Translations under genes and position numbers: made by a program
Assembly (NCBI GenBank): GCA_951812925.1
Contig: OX638371.1
Coordinates: 43,064,101 to 43,128,100 of the forward strand
Source: Calliopum simillimum
Taxonomy: Eukaryota > Arthropoda > Insecta > Diptera > Lauxaniidae
Direction of reading: 5' to 3'
Length of the DNA stretch: 64,000 nt
Shown: piece after piece, positions 45,936-57,590 of the stretch
How positions within the stretch are numbered: the stretch's first letter is position 1
Layout: each line of letters opens with the position of its first letter
Notes under the pieces: generated by a model
What the model was told of the DNA's origin: nothing
The model's database searches: none
Seen by the model: only the letters and a program-made list of their open reading frames with translations

Positions 45936-48286
45936 CAGGGCTGGCATATTTTGCCCAGCCTAAAAAAACCCGCAATTTTCGGGTTTTTCTGGGTTTTATT
46001 GGGTTTTTTTTTTAAAAATCCTTCAGTTGGTTTTTTTACAATATGAAATTACTTTATATCAGGAGTATTCAAAAACGAAACGAGTGGAAATAGTTTTCAG
46101 AAAAAAAAGAGGTTGGAAAAATAAAAGTCAGAAAACAACTTTAGTTACATTTCTCAGTAAAAAGGCATTACCTACTATTATTTATTGCTTAAAATCAACG
46201 AATGACTTTCTGTGTACAGTTAATGTCTCTTCTTTTGTTAAGTGCATCAATTACGTAAAACAAGAACATATTAAGCAGCCAGCAACTCCAACCTTGTTGC
46301 TTTAAATCACCATAGCTACTGAAAGCTTTTTCATTTTCGTGTCATCAAAAGCTTTATAATCAAATAAAAAATATAAAATTACGTAGTAAAAAGCTTTAAG
46401 CTTAAAGAGCTTAAAGAAGTTTCCACTTCAAAAATTTGAAATTTTGAGTAACAATGTTTTCAAATTTTCAACGAAGTAGGCCTTGCAATGAAATGCATTT
46501 CAAAATTGTCGGTAAGAGATCGTCACTCAAAAGGAAGCAGTCAGTTAAAGCAGAGACTTTTTATAAGCAATCAAGAAGATAAACAAACAATTAAACATAA
46601 AGAAATATCGCAATTGGTGTGTATTCTTATTTTTCAAAAATTTAATTCTAGCATTAAGTTTTTTATATTATTTTACAAAATAGAATCTAATATGCAATCA
46701 GGGAGCGGCAGAAAATCGGGCGTTGAGTGGTCGGAAATAGTCAGAATTGAAGATGGAACAACGGTTTGCCAACATTGTCGGCAAAAAGTATCATCCAAAA
46801 TTGAGAGGATTCGCGCACATCTTAATAAATGTAAGGAACGAAAGAAGCCAGATTTGGACACAGATTGTTCAGATGAAAGTGCAAGTTGCTCAAATTCTAC
46901 AGTAGCAGAAAGTGTATCAAAAAAACTGAGAATGCAATCAACAATGAAAGATTTTACTATTTCGACTCCAACTTCACAATACAACAAATTAAACAAAGAT
47001 ATTGCAAGATTTTTTTTCGCCAACAATATACCATTTTCTGTCGTCGAAAACAACATTACAAAACAAATGTTTGAAGCACTTCGACCAGGTTATAAGCCTC
47101 CGAATAGAAAGCAGCTCGCCGGACCAATTCTGGATGAAATATCAGATGAGGTCGATGAAAAAATGGTTCACGATTTAGAAAATGCGTGTGTTACATTGTT
47201 AGTAGACGGATGGTCAAGTGTTCGAAACGATCGCATAATTGCTCACAGTATGCATACAGGTTCAAACTCGTATCTTTTAAATGCAGTTGATTGTGGATCA
47301 GAAAAAAAAACTGCGGAAAAGTGTTTCGAATTAGCAACAGATGCCATTCTTGAAATAAAACATAAATATAAGCAAGAGGTTTTTGCGGTTTGAACTGACA
47401 ACGAAAACAAAATGAAGGCGTTCCGAAAATGCATAGAGCAAGAGTTTCCACACATATTGACGTATGGGTGCTCTGCGCATTATCTAAATCTTTTAGAATC
47501 TGTGGTAACTCCAAAAAATGTTTTAAAACATATTGTGGAAGTCCATAAATATTTTCGAAACCATCACCGGCCACATGGTTGGCTTATTGAAAAAAAAGGA
47601 TTGATGCCCCAAATACCAAATGATACAAGATGGAATTCACAAAAGGAGTGTGTACGTACGTTTATTGAAAATTACCAAAAGTACAATGAAATTAGAATTG
47701 AGCATTGTATTGATGTTTCAATAAATAATATTTTATTAAATGTTGGTCTCTATTCAGAAGCAAACAATTTATACAAACAGTTAACTATAGTTGGTAACTC
47801 TTTGGATTTGTTGCAGAGCGACACAACAACCATTTCAAAAGCGGTGGATATCTGGAGATGAAAACTGCAAAACAAAACAACATACCAGCTGGATTTTGTG
47901 AATTATTCAGAAAATTGCATTCGTGCCCTTCAAGCTCTGCAGGAATTGAACGAATTTTTTCTACATATGGATTAATTTGGTCACCCATTCGAAATAGTCT
48001 TGGAACTGAAATAGCTACCAAGCTTGTAAAAGTCTATAGATTTCTTCGTGAAAATAATCCCAAGTGGGAATAAAGAATATTTTTGTAATATTTTATTGTA
48101 TTATTTATTTATTATTATTAATTATATATTTAATAAGTTCATTGAAATTAATTAAAAAAATAATTAAAACTTCTTTTTGAAAAATTTAAAGCTTTTTTTT
48201 ATTGAATATTAAAAAAACCCAATAAAACCCAAAAAAGCCCAACCCATCGGGTTTTTTATAAAAAACCCGGGTTTTTTCCAGCCCTG
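45936..48286 (+). mobile_element. hAT transposon with perfect 8-bp duplication
   Basis: CAGGGCTGG at 45936 and CCAGCCCTG ending 48286 form the termini. Both are followed inward by GGGTTTTT/AAAACCC-rich subterminal tracts. CGTCGAAT is duplicated exactly at 45928-45935 and 48287-48294; an 8-bp duplication with CAGGG ends is the hAT signature. It lies in the same orientation as Klc, within its 13.8-kb intron. The transposase inside is broken. Confidence 0.92.
46692..48073 (+). pseudogene. hAT transposase with BED zinc finger
   Basis: From ATG 46692: a BED-type finger (VEWSEIVRIED, VCQHCRQKVSSKIERIRAHL, NKC), then FFANNIPFSVVEN, DLENACVTLLVDGWSSVRN holding an RNase H-fold aspartate, and TDNENKMKAFRKCI with CSAHYLNLL. 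An in-frame TGA interrupts at 47391-47393, most simply a Cys codon change. After AVDIW (about 47857) the frame is lost by a deletion. The C-terminal dimerisation block resumes in another frame (47858-48073) with SSSAGIERIFSTYGLIWSPI and RNSLG. One nonsense change and one internal deletion make it inactive, but the rest reads cleanly, so the death is fairly recent. Confidence 0.9.
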
Positions 48287-48294
48287 CGTCGAAT

Positions 48295-48756
48295 GCCATC
48301 AACAAAGTTCGTCTAAAAAAAGTCTTTGTTAGAAAAAAACGGCTGAATGAGAGTAAATTTCTCCAATATAGGTACATTTATATCACTTTATCCCCTAAAA
48401 TAATTAACAAAATATGCCCACACTATGAGTGGAAAATGGATCTTCCAAATAAGCATAGCTTAAAAATATTATGTGTCGTTCATTTTAACACTGCTGTAAG
48501 TCGGGACAAAAGCAATTACGCATTATATGTCGTAAAAATCGGTTTCTTGATCAATATCATTTCTTGAACTATATGCCATCAATTTTGCACATCAGGTAAA
48601 AAAAAGATCCCAATTTTATTTATTCGAAACAAAATGTGAGTCAATTCATGTTACATTACTTTTGCCTCGATATGGTCACACCACTATTCAAATGAACGAT
48701 ACATATTATAATCTTGAAAAATTAGAAAAATTACACCTTAGTAATTACGAGGCGTA
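48295..48756. other. Klc intron between hAT and mariner elements
   Basis: No gene and no transposon ends seen. Confidence 0.4.
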
Positions 48757-49449
48757 CTATTTATATTTCGGGAACTGGCAACACTAATGTCAATATTTTA
48801 AACCTGGTAACACCATAATAAAATTTGACATTTTTTAGCATAAACGTACTCACAACGTTTTGATGTACAAGTGCTATTTGTTTTGTTTACAGTGAGTTAA
48901 GAAAATCAATTTGGCTAAAAAATGGAAATTTCAAGAGAAAGTTTTCGTTGGATTATTTTTCACAACTTTCGACGTGGATTATCTCAACAAGAATTTGTTG
49001 ATAAACTCAGTTCTTTAAATGGCGATAAAGCACTATCAAAATCCACAGTATATCTCTGGTATAGTGAATTCAATCGTGGTCGTAGTTTGGTCGCCGACGA
49101 ATTCCGTGAAGGTTGTCCAAAATCGGTTGTTGTGCCACAAAACATCGATGCAGTGACATATTGCAAGATAGAGGCATCCTTGCACATTAGTTCCACTTCA
49201 ATACTTTCGATTTTGCATGAACACTTAGTTGTAAAAAAAATTTGTTCTCTTTGGATACCCCATAATTTATCAATCGCTCAAAAAAAGGCTCTCCAAATTG
49301 ATTTTCTTAACTCACTGTAAACAAAACACATAGCACTTGTACATCAAAACGTTGTGAGTACGTTTGCGCAAAAAATGTCAAACTAAATTATGGTGTTGCC
49401 AGATTTAAGCTTTTGACATTAGTGTTGCCTGTTCCCGAAATATAAATAG
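48757..49449 (+). mobile_element. Mariner-derived element with about 155-bp inverted termini
   Basis: Ends CTATTTATATTTCGGGAAC and its mirror are flanked by TA (48755-48756, 49450-49451). The right 155 bp are an inverted copy of the left terminus and leader, including TTTGTTTACAGTGAGTTAAG, so the transposase frame runs into the inverted leader. Same family as 36132-36826 and 26150-26375. Confidence 0.8.
48922..49320 (+). pseudogene. Mariner transposase, truncated, 132 codons
   Basis: Open from ATG 48922: MEISRESFRWIIFHNFRRGL, KSTVYLWYSEFNRGRS, DEFREGCPKSVV, then a small deletion before ITYCKIEAS-like text (AVTYCKIEASLHISSTS), ILHEHLVVKKICSLWIPHNL and SIAQKK. Those are the two DNA-binding helix-turn-helix motifs of the family. 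The last residues (IDFLNSL) come from the inverted terminal sequence. The catalytic domain is absent; a DNA-binding-only product is conceivable but untested. Confidence 0.75.
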
Positions 49450-49773
49450 TACCGTACCTATAAAAATATTTCCATGTCTGAGTGGCCGTATTTTGGTCAA
49501 TTTTTAACATAAGTAATTTTTCAATAATACATTATATAAAGTTAATTTTATTAACTTTTTTATACCCTACATCTAGGGTGTATTCACTTTGTCCTTCCGT
49601 TAGTAACTCAGAGAAGGAGGCGTGGCAGGTATAGAAAAGTATATATACGGAGAGCCTAACAAAAGTTCGCTTAGTAGGCATCATGTTATACATTTTTAAT
49701 AAATCAAAAAATTGCGTACTATTTGTAATAGTCTTACAATATATCATTTTAATTTTCAGAAAGATTGGTCAAA

Positions 49774-51256
49774 ATGGAGAGAAGAAAACGTAAAATTCGT
49801 GAAACAATCACCCTTATTCCCAATTGTCGTTTCTGTTTAGTTTCTGAGGCCTTTTAGTTTTTATCGTCGTCGCGTTTCTATATTTGGAGTCTGGAAATAT
49901 ATTGGATCGATAAGGAATGTTTAAAGACCCTTCGATAGCCACCCCTTGTCGTTCCAATACATTTCAATATTTTTCAATATATAGGAACGACGAGGAGATT
50001 TTATCGAGGGGTACGGAAAACAAAAAAATCAAACATATGCTTCGTGTTCCTAATCCCTCGATAAACGCTCCTGGTCATTTCAATATATTTACAAACTTCA
50101 AATTTAGAAACAAGACGACGATAAATACTAAAACGCCTCAAAAACGAAATTGAAACGACAATTGGGAATAGGGGTAAATGTCAGCAGATATTCTAGTGCC
50201 AACGCAGTAAGAGATTCGGTTTGCTATTCTTTTTGGATTTCGACGTAAGCTTAAGCCTGTAGAAATATTTAGTGAATGCTAAATAGCATTTGAAGTTAAT
50301 GCTCCATCCCTCGTGACTTTTTCAAAGTGGTTCCGAAGATTCCAGACAGGTCATTTTTCTGTGGAGGACGAACCTCGAGAAGGCCGCCCAAAATCTTTGA
50401 TTGATTATGCAAGTGTAGCGCTGGTGAAGTCTAAAATTGACGAAGATCCAAGATTGACCCAGGAAATAATTGCTGAGGAACTGGGCTTAAATGCCATGGC
50501 TGTATCGCAATATTAAAAAATGATCTTGGATACACGAAGAAATCTGCACGATGGGTCCCTAGAATTTTAAGTGATGCTCAAAAAGAGGCACGTGTGCGTT
50601 TTGCTAAGTATTTTCTTAAAAAATTCATGAACGGAGAGTCTAGCACTTTCAAAAAAATTGTAACAGGTGATAAAGCATGGTTTTACAAGTATGACCCTGA
50701 AACCAAACAACAATCCATGGTATGGAGCCCAGAAGGTGCGAATCCACCTGTTAAAGCAAAGCAACAAAAGTCAGCAATAAAAGTAATGATGTCAGTTTAC
50801 TTCACCAGAGAGATAGTTGTAGCTGCTATTTCTTTGGAAAAAGGTCAGAAGGTCACTGCTAAGTGGCATACTGAAACTTGCTAACCAAAAGTTTTCCAAA
50901 ATTTATTGGGAAAACGCCAAAAAAGGAGCTACGCCGCCACTTTCTACATCACGGCAATGCGCCAGCGCAAACTGCCACTGATTTTATTGCGCTTTCAGGC
51001 ATCGAAGAAATTTGTCCAGCACCTTAGTCCCCAGAACTAGCGCTTTTTGACTTCTGGTTGTTTCCAAAAATAAAAAAAATTGAGAAGGAGAGTCTTTAAC
51101 AGCAATGAGGAGATAATAAACGCGGTTAATGATGAAATTGTAAACTTGCAAAAAGCCGATTTTGAAGACTGTTTTTCAAGATGGACTTATCGACTTGAAA
51201 AATGTATCAAAATAAATGGCGATTACTTTGAAAAAATACGAACAGATGAAGAATAA
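49774..51256 (+). pseudogene. Mariner transposase (DD34D type), broken
   Basis: MERRKRKIRETI is split by a MITE. Then MSADILVPTQ, stop, EIRFAILFGFR; WFRRFQTGHFSVEDEPREGR (about 50320-50395); RLTQEIIAEELGLN; and VTGDKAWFYKYDPETKQQS with the first catalytic Asp (about 50660-50715). In the second motif HHGNAPAQTA (about 50945) the catalytic Asp has become Gly. The third motif SPELALFDFWLFPK is near 51030. Stops, shifts and small deletions are present, including about three residues missing between motifs two and three. Inactive. Confidence 0.8.
49810..50175. mobile_element. Hairpin MITE inside the mariner
   Basis: About 100 bp at each end pair: TATTCCCAATTGTCGTTTC, TTATCGTCGTC and AATATATTG, with inverse copies. 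It begins just after the first 12 mariner codons. Target duplication not clear. Confidence 0.75.
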
Positions 51257-51424
51257 ATTTATAAATTTAAAAAATTTGTTGTTCAGTTTTTTTTTTCAAT
51301 TCTACTAAGCGAACTTTTGTTAGGCCCCTCGTATTCTTGATCAGCGTCACCTGAGTCGATATAGCCATGTCCGTTTGCCTGGCAGGGTGGCTGTGTGTGC
51401 AAATATTTTTTACGGGAAACCTAA

Positions 51425-52982
51425 TCTATATATTAATACGTGAACAGTTTTTTTTGCGCCCCTTTTGCAAGCTAACCATTTAACCGATTTTCGATATTTT
51501 TATTTTATATGATAGGTACTGTGGTGTAGAATGCATTTAAAAACAGGATCAAAGTTTCCCATATAATTACAACAACAACAGCACCCACTGTGTTATGCTG
51601 TGTTGTTGAGAAAGTGAATGACACAGTGGAGTGGGAGAGATTTTGTTGTAGTTGTTTTTCTCTTGCTTGCAAAAACCTGTTTCGTTTCACTCTGTCGACG
51701 TTCTGCATCGATATTTTTTGGATGTTTTTCGATATTTTGGAGCTTTCCCGATATTTTAGATGTTTTTGTATACTGTTGGTTTCTTATCGAATTTTTTGAT
51801 GTTTCTCGATACTTTGGGACTTTTGCCGATATTTTGGATGTTTTTCGATACTTTTGGACTTTTACCGATATTTTGGATGTTTTTCGATACTTTTGTACTT
51901 TTACCGATATTTTGGATGTTTTTCGATACTTTTGGACTTTTACCGATATTTTAGATGTTTTTCGACACTTTTGAATTTATATCGATATTTTGCATGTTTC
52001 TCGATACTTTTGGACTTTTACCGATATTCTGGATGATTTTCGATACTTTTGGACTTTTACCGATATTTTGGATGTTTCCCGAAACTTTTGTACTTTTGCC
52101 GATATTTTGGATGTTTTCGATACTTTGGGACTTTTAGCGATATTTTGGATGTTTTTCGATACTTCTGGACTTTTACCGATATTTTGGATGTTTCTCGATA
52201 CTTTTGTACTTTTACCGATGTTTTGGATGTTTTTCGATACTTTGGGACTTTTACCGATATTTTGGATGTTTTTCGATACTTTTGGACTTTTACCGATATT
52301 TTGGATGATTTTTGATATTTTTGAACTTTAACCGATATTTTGGATGTTTCTCGATATTTTTGGACTTTTACCAATATTTTGGATGTTTTTCGATAATTTT
52401 GGACTTTCATCGTTTTCTTCAAATTGTTTAATATTTTCGATACTTATGGACTGCAGTTCTGCAATGACGTGGGTACACTCTCGCTTATGTAATGGTTTTT
52501 GGTTTTGTTTGGATAAGGGCTTAGTGCCATTTTTGCTGTAAGATGCTGTTTGATAATACTCTGTCACGGCTGAAATTCAACACAGGTTCTTATGCCTTAA
52601 TATGCTAAGCGTTGAGGAAGAAAGCTTAAGAAAAATTTATATGCGTGTGGTGTCATGCGCCTAAAGAGAAAATAGTTTATCTCGGCTTATTTGGAATGGA
52701 GATAAACAGATTTTTGAGAAAGAATATTTATCTTTTTTTTTAGTAGAAGGTGCCTCTCTCAAAAAATGAAATACGTTAGCTACCACGGCTAAGCCACTAC
52801 AACAATTTTTATGTTATTCGATTTTGAGATACACTAAGCCTTCTGCATCCAAAAAAGGTTACTACGAGTATTGAACTCTGTCAGTATTTAGTATTCTGGC
52901 TTTCTTTCATACAAAACAGTTCTCGAAAAAATTGTATCTATCTTTAGGAGAATGGCCAAAATTTGGCCACCGGCGATACTAG
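51425..52982 (+). mobile_element. Non-autonomous Helitron with 39-bp minisatellite
   Basis: Starts TCTATATATTAATACG, ends with the perfect hairpin GGCCAAAATTTGGCC followed by ACCGGCGATACTAG, and is inserted between A (51424) and T (52983) of the Helentron-like repeat. The empty site AAACTAAGCAAGATAATTC is visible in copy 58079-58866. The ends resemble those of 31726-32599 (TCTATATAT; GGCCAC...GGCGA...CTAG), so both belong to one group. No Rep/helicase gene. Confidence 0.88.
51715..52415 (+). repeat. 39-bp minisatellite, about 17-18 units
   Basis: Unit core CGATATTTTGGATGTTTTTC followed by GATACTTTTGGACTTTTAC, an exact 39-bp period over most of the array. As 39 is divisible by three and the unit has no stops in several frames, long repetitive ORFs arise on both strands (repeating DILDVFRYFWTFT, for example). 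They have no sign of being genes. Confidence 0.92.
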
Positions 52983-53427
52983 TCAAGATAATTCAATGAA
53001 ATTTGGTACGCTTGCTTCGTCGTAAAAGTTAGCTCGTGGGATTGATAATGACTGAAATCGGTCAACGGACACGCCTACCGCCCATACAAAAAATATACTC
53101 AAAACGCAATAATAAGAGCATTGTTTGCAATGACGCATGCAAAATACACATAAATACTGGAAGTAGTAAATACAAGCTCTGAGTAAAAGCTAGGTGAATT
53201 AAGACTAGAGGGCGTGGCACCTCCCATGTAAGCAAAAAATTTCAAAAACCTCTACTGAAAGCGTTTTTTAAGATAATGAATCGAAATTTTGTGCAGATAT
53301 TTGGAATAGTTAGTGCAAAAACTTCTTGACTGAAGGCGTGACACCTCCCGTACACGCAACATTTTAGAAATAGTGCAGTGTAGGGTATATTATTTTTTGG
53401 ACAGGCCAAAGATTACACCCTTATTAG

Positions 53428-53814
53428 TTTTATATTCGGGTATGGGCTTATCTATCTCTAATAAAAAAAAAAAAAAAAATTATGGGCTAAGAGTAAAAAA
53501 CACAAGAATTTTTTGATATCAACATTTTTAGCATAGGCTTGTTTTTTGGTTTTATTTCTTTAATAAGCTTTTTCGATGTCAAATTTAATTTTCTACAAAA
53601 AATTTCGTATCAAAAATATCGAAATTTTGCTTTGTTCGCTATACGTATTGGAAAAACTGTAAAGAGTGCATTTTGCCCCCCTATCTGATTTCCACCCTCT
53701 TATTTAATAGCACTCCACGGTTTTTTCTTCTTAAATGACCCATTTACCGATTTCTGTAATGAAAACCAGTAAACGTCTTAGTTCCTTTTTGGCATGGAAA
53801 ATAGTTCTTGTATG
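53428..53814. other. Klc intron, unassigned
   Basis: AT-rich with an A run at about 53463. Nothing recognised. Confidence 0.4.
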
Positions 53815-55635
53815 TATGTATGTATTCTCCTTTAACTCCTAGGAGGAGCATAGGGCCAATATGAAATCTCTCCATTTGTCACGATCCCTTGCGATGACTT
53901 TGATCTCTTGCCACGATTTTCCCGATTCTTGGATTTCCTTTTCCAACGACCTTTTCCAGTTGGTTTTGGGTCTACCACGTCCTCTACAGCCTTGTGGATT
54001 CCACTCAAGGGCCTGGCGACAAACTTCGCTGTGTGGTTTCCGGAGAGTGTGACCAATCCATCCCCATTTGCGCAGCTTGATCTCGTTTGCTATAGCCTTC
54101 TGTTTGCATTTTTGATGTAGCTCGGCATTTGATATAGTGCGAGGCCACGGCCACCAAACCTTTAGTATACGCCTTAAGCATTTGTTGACGAATACTTGCA
54201 GCTTGTTTGTTAGTTGTTCAGTAACAACCCATGTTTCGCACCCATATAACAAAACCGATTTCACATTCGAATCAAAAATGCGCACTCTCGTTTTGGTGGA
54301 TATAACGGATGAAGACCATATTTTGTTCAGTTGAGCAAACGCGCCTTTTGCTTTTGCTATTCTTGAGTTGATATCCTCTTTTGCTCCACCATCCATGGAG
54401 ATAATGCTGCCTAAATACGTGAAGCTATCGACGTTTCCGATGTCATCACTGCCAGCTTTAAACGTGATGTCATTGCTTGCTTTTAGTCTTGGATACGTTG
54501 ATTTTTAGGCCGGCCTTTTGTGATTCCAAGACAAGGTCTTCAATTTTGCTTTGCATATCTGAATGTTTGGACGATAAGAGGCAGATGTCGTCAGCGTAGT
54601 CAAGATCTTCCAGATGTGCGGTAAAGTTCCATTGAATACCCCTTTTGGCCTTATTAAGAGCTTTATCTAGGATATCATCAAGAACGATAAGGAAGAGTGA
54701 TGGTGATAGTAAACACCCCTGCCGTACGCCTGAATTAGTGGTGAATGTCGGTGACAACAACCCGTTGTGTAACACACTGCATTTAAAGCCTTCATATTGT
54801 GCACGTACTAAGTTTATGGCCTTTGCGGCAATACCTCTTCGTTGCAGTGACGCCCAGATGTTTTCTCGGGAGACACTGTCGAAGGCAGTGCTATAGTCAA
54901 CGAAGACAAGTTGAAGTGCAGCACGCCACTCGCATGATTGTTCGACAATTATTCTGAGCGTGTTGATTTGATCCACGCATGATCTGTTTCGCCGGAATCC
55001 TGCTTGCTGCTTTCGAATGGCCGAATCAAGTTTTTCGCTTAACCTGCTCAGAAGCACTTTCGTCAGTACTTTTGATGGTACTGAGAGCAAGGTGATGCCT
55101 CTATAGTTTCGGCACTCGCTTAGGTCACCTTTTTTCGGCAATTTGACTAACATGCCATGTAGCCAATCTTCTGGCAAACGCTCTTCACTCCAGATTTTGT
55201 TGAGCAGAGGATGGAGAATTTTAGCTGATGTTATGGGGCATGCCTTTAGCAGTTCAGCAGTTATTTGATCTATACCGGCGGCCTTGTTGTTTTTCATGCT
55301 TTGGATAGCTTTCACTATTTCATCAATTGTAGGCGGCGGTGTTTGTATTCGACTACTACTGCGAGTCATTGCGGCAGTTGTAGTTGGTGATTCTGGTTGC
55401 AGGGATGTGGTAGACATGGGATTTAGTATATCGCAAAAATACTCTTTCCATCTGTTTAGTTGGTCGTCTGCAGATGTTAAGAGATTTCCGTTTTTGTCTT
55501 TGATAGGGCGGCTCTGTTGGAGTTTTCTGCCTGATAATCTGCGGGTGATATCGTAAAGCTGCCTGAGATTTTGAGCATTTGCAGCGCTTTCGGCTTCGCT
55601 CGCGAGGTCGTTATACATTCTTAGACCAGTCAAAT
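53815..55635 (-). pseudogene. RTE-clade LINE, 5'-truncated, RT nearly intact
   Basis: Minus strand, two long open pieces. The first (55633-54470, 387 codons) has MKNNKAAGIDQITAELLKAC, LPEDWLHGMLVKLPKKGD, CRNYRGITLLSVPSKVLTKV, KQQAGFRRNRSCVDQI, VFVDYSTAFDSV, SGVRQGCLLSPSLF and the active-site DYADDICLL (about 54585-54605). The second (54396-53839) has KSVLLYGCETWVVTEQL, KWGWIGHTLRKP and GRGRPKTNWKRSLE, the C-terminal domain typical of RTE-clade elements. A frameshift or short deletion near 54470-54400 separates them. The endonuclease is missing. The 3' end is a GTATGTATGTAT tract (about 53812), as in many RTE tails. The region is less AT-rich than its surroundings, so the insertion is fairly young. 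Confidence 0.88.
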
Positions 55636-55652
55636 TGGATACTGGCTATATA

Positions 55653-56215
55653 CAGTCTGTTAAATAAGAGCGTGGTCATTGTTGTGAGAAAATGAAAATA
55701 CCCATTGCGAAAATTCTTTTTAATATTGATTTATTTGATCGAAAACTTCAATGCAAATACATTAATAGCAGGTCCAATCACCCCCAGCATCAATTATAGC
55801 TTGACATCTTCGCGACATACTTTGAACAAGATTTTGCGCATACTCTTCTGAAAACGACCTCCAAATTTTGTGAATGCGTCGAACCAGCTGTTTCAAGTTG
55901 CAGGGTCGGTTTTTCTGAAGCTTCATCTTCATTTGCGCCCAAACGTTTTCAATTGGATTGGCATCGGGCGACTGAGACGGCCAATCCAAAGTCACGACCT
56001 TTGGGGTGCAAACACAAAAAAACGGCTTCAAAGCGCGACGCGTACGCGGTACTCATTTTGGAAAAATGCTGAGAACGCATTGAAAAGAGTGGTCAGCTGA
56101 TTCACTTTCACGAAGCATGAAGGACAATACTGCCCTCTGTGTGAGAAAAAAAAATTACAGCATTATACTTTACCGATCGCGAGTAATCGTGACCACGCTC
56201 TTATTTAACAGACTG
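55653..56215 (-). mobile_element. Tc1-like element, internally deleted, TA duplication
   Basis: 26-bp perfect termini CAGTCTGTTAAATAAGAGCG and on, flanked by TA (55651-55652, 56216-56217). On the minus strand an open 89-codon piece (56031-55762) has VTLDWPSQSPDANPIENVWA, the last catalytic Glu block of Tc1 (DD34E) transposases, and ends in SRRCQAIIDAGGDWTCY. The N-terminal two thirds of the transposase are deleted. Confidence 0.88.
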
Positions 56216-56550
56216 TAGATGATCTTTGCACTAATTCCAAACTTCATAAAACCTATACCAATCGATAGAAAACTTTGCGCTGAACAACATATTAAAATGG
56301 GTCCTCCCAATTTTTCCTGGAAATTATGTAAATTGGGGTTTTTTGCGTGAAGTACCAGGTAAAAAATCTTCTTGAAAGTAATAGAAGGGCAAAGTGGTGT
56401 TGAAACTCCCATTTAAATAAAAGTCAACCTAGATTGAAAACGGTGTATCGTATTCAATATTTTCCAAGGACAAAGATAACATCACTTCCCAGCTGTACAA
56501 TAAAATATTTATCATTTCCTAACATATAGTCGATGAATTTTATTTTGTAG

Positions 56551-56913
<363 letters not shown>

Positions 56914-56999
56914 TAACTAATCAATTGGGCGATATCTGGAAAGTGCCACGACCACTTTTTAACCATTGAAAATTTTGATTTTTATCAACAGCTGTTTTC

Positions 57000-57590
57000 G
57001 AGTAATACTAAAATAAAATTTTCAATGGCTAAAAAGTGGGCGTGGTACATTCCCGATTTCATTATAAGGCATTGATAGTCAGTAGTTGTGTACCAAATTT
57101 CATCAAAATATCTTATACGGTTCAAAAGAGTTGACCAAATTAAATAAAAAATTTATAAGCATATACTAAGTCAAAGTCTATCTCATTCTTTAGTATATGC
57201 TAATGCGCATCATTCTCCAAAGTTTCATTAAAACCGCTATAACCGTTCTTGAGAAAAACAGTCTTTATATACACAATTTTAGATCCTATAAAAAGTGAAG
57301 ATACCATACAAAATACCGCGATCCTAATGCCAGATTCGGATTTAGAATCGCCAAATACATATAAAATTACTATTTTGAATTTTGTTTGTTGTATTTTTTT
57401 CGATTTTTTTTTTATGAAAACATAAGTTTTTTAAATAATGTTTAAAAAAATTGTATAACTCCGACCGCGCTTCAAAATGTTTCCGATTTTAAAAAGAAAA
57501 AATTTAAAAAAAAATCAAAATCGGAGCTGTTCTTGAAGACTTCCTCATTTTGCCCGTTTTTTGGCATTGACTCCACTGAAAACTGCACTG
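57000..57590. repeat. Copy of one arm of the 30780-32838 foldback repeat
   Basis: Shares GGGCGTGGTACATTCCCGAT, TTCTTTAGTATATGCTAA, TTCGGATTTAGAATCGCC and CGGAGCTGTTCTTGAAGACT with the foldback arms, without the Helitron. Confidence 0.7.

Larger units (their letters stand above)
49648..51331 (+). mobile_element. Mariner-type element, inactive, TA duplication
   Basis: The 29-bp termini share CCTAACAAAAGTTCGCTTAG, inverted, with a few mismatches at the outer edge, and are flanked by TA (49646-49647, 51332-51333). They fall exactly at a break in the Helentron-like repeat. A hairpin MITE is nested at 49810-50175. The transposase is scattered over frames. Confidence 0.85.
49559..53427 (+). mobile_element. 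Helentron/DINE-1-like repeat, copy D, with two insertions
   Basis: Own sequence is 49559-49647, 51332-51424 and 52983-53427: TATACCCTACATCTAGGG start, TTCTTGATCAGCGTCACCTG middle, AGGGCGTGGCACCTCCCATG units and a worn 3' hairpin (TTTGGACAGGCCAAA) ending TTATTAG. A mariner interrupts it at a TA, and a Helitron interrupts it between A and T. Confidence 0.75.

Noticed and set aside
46673..47574. Two 127-codon antisense ORFs across the hAT transposase
   Set aside because: They are shadows of the sense reading frame, which has clear BED and hAT motifs.
51618..52567. Several overlapping 60-121 codon ORFs on both strands that look like repetitive proteins
   Set aside because: All are produced by the 39-bp minisatellite, whose length is a multiple of three; no start context or non-repeat domain.
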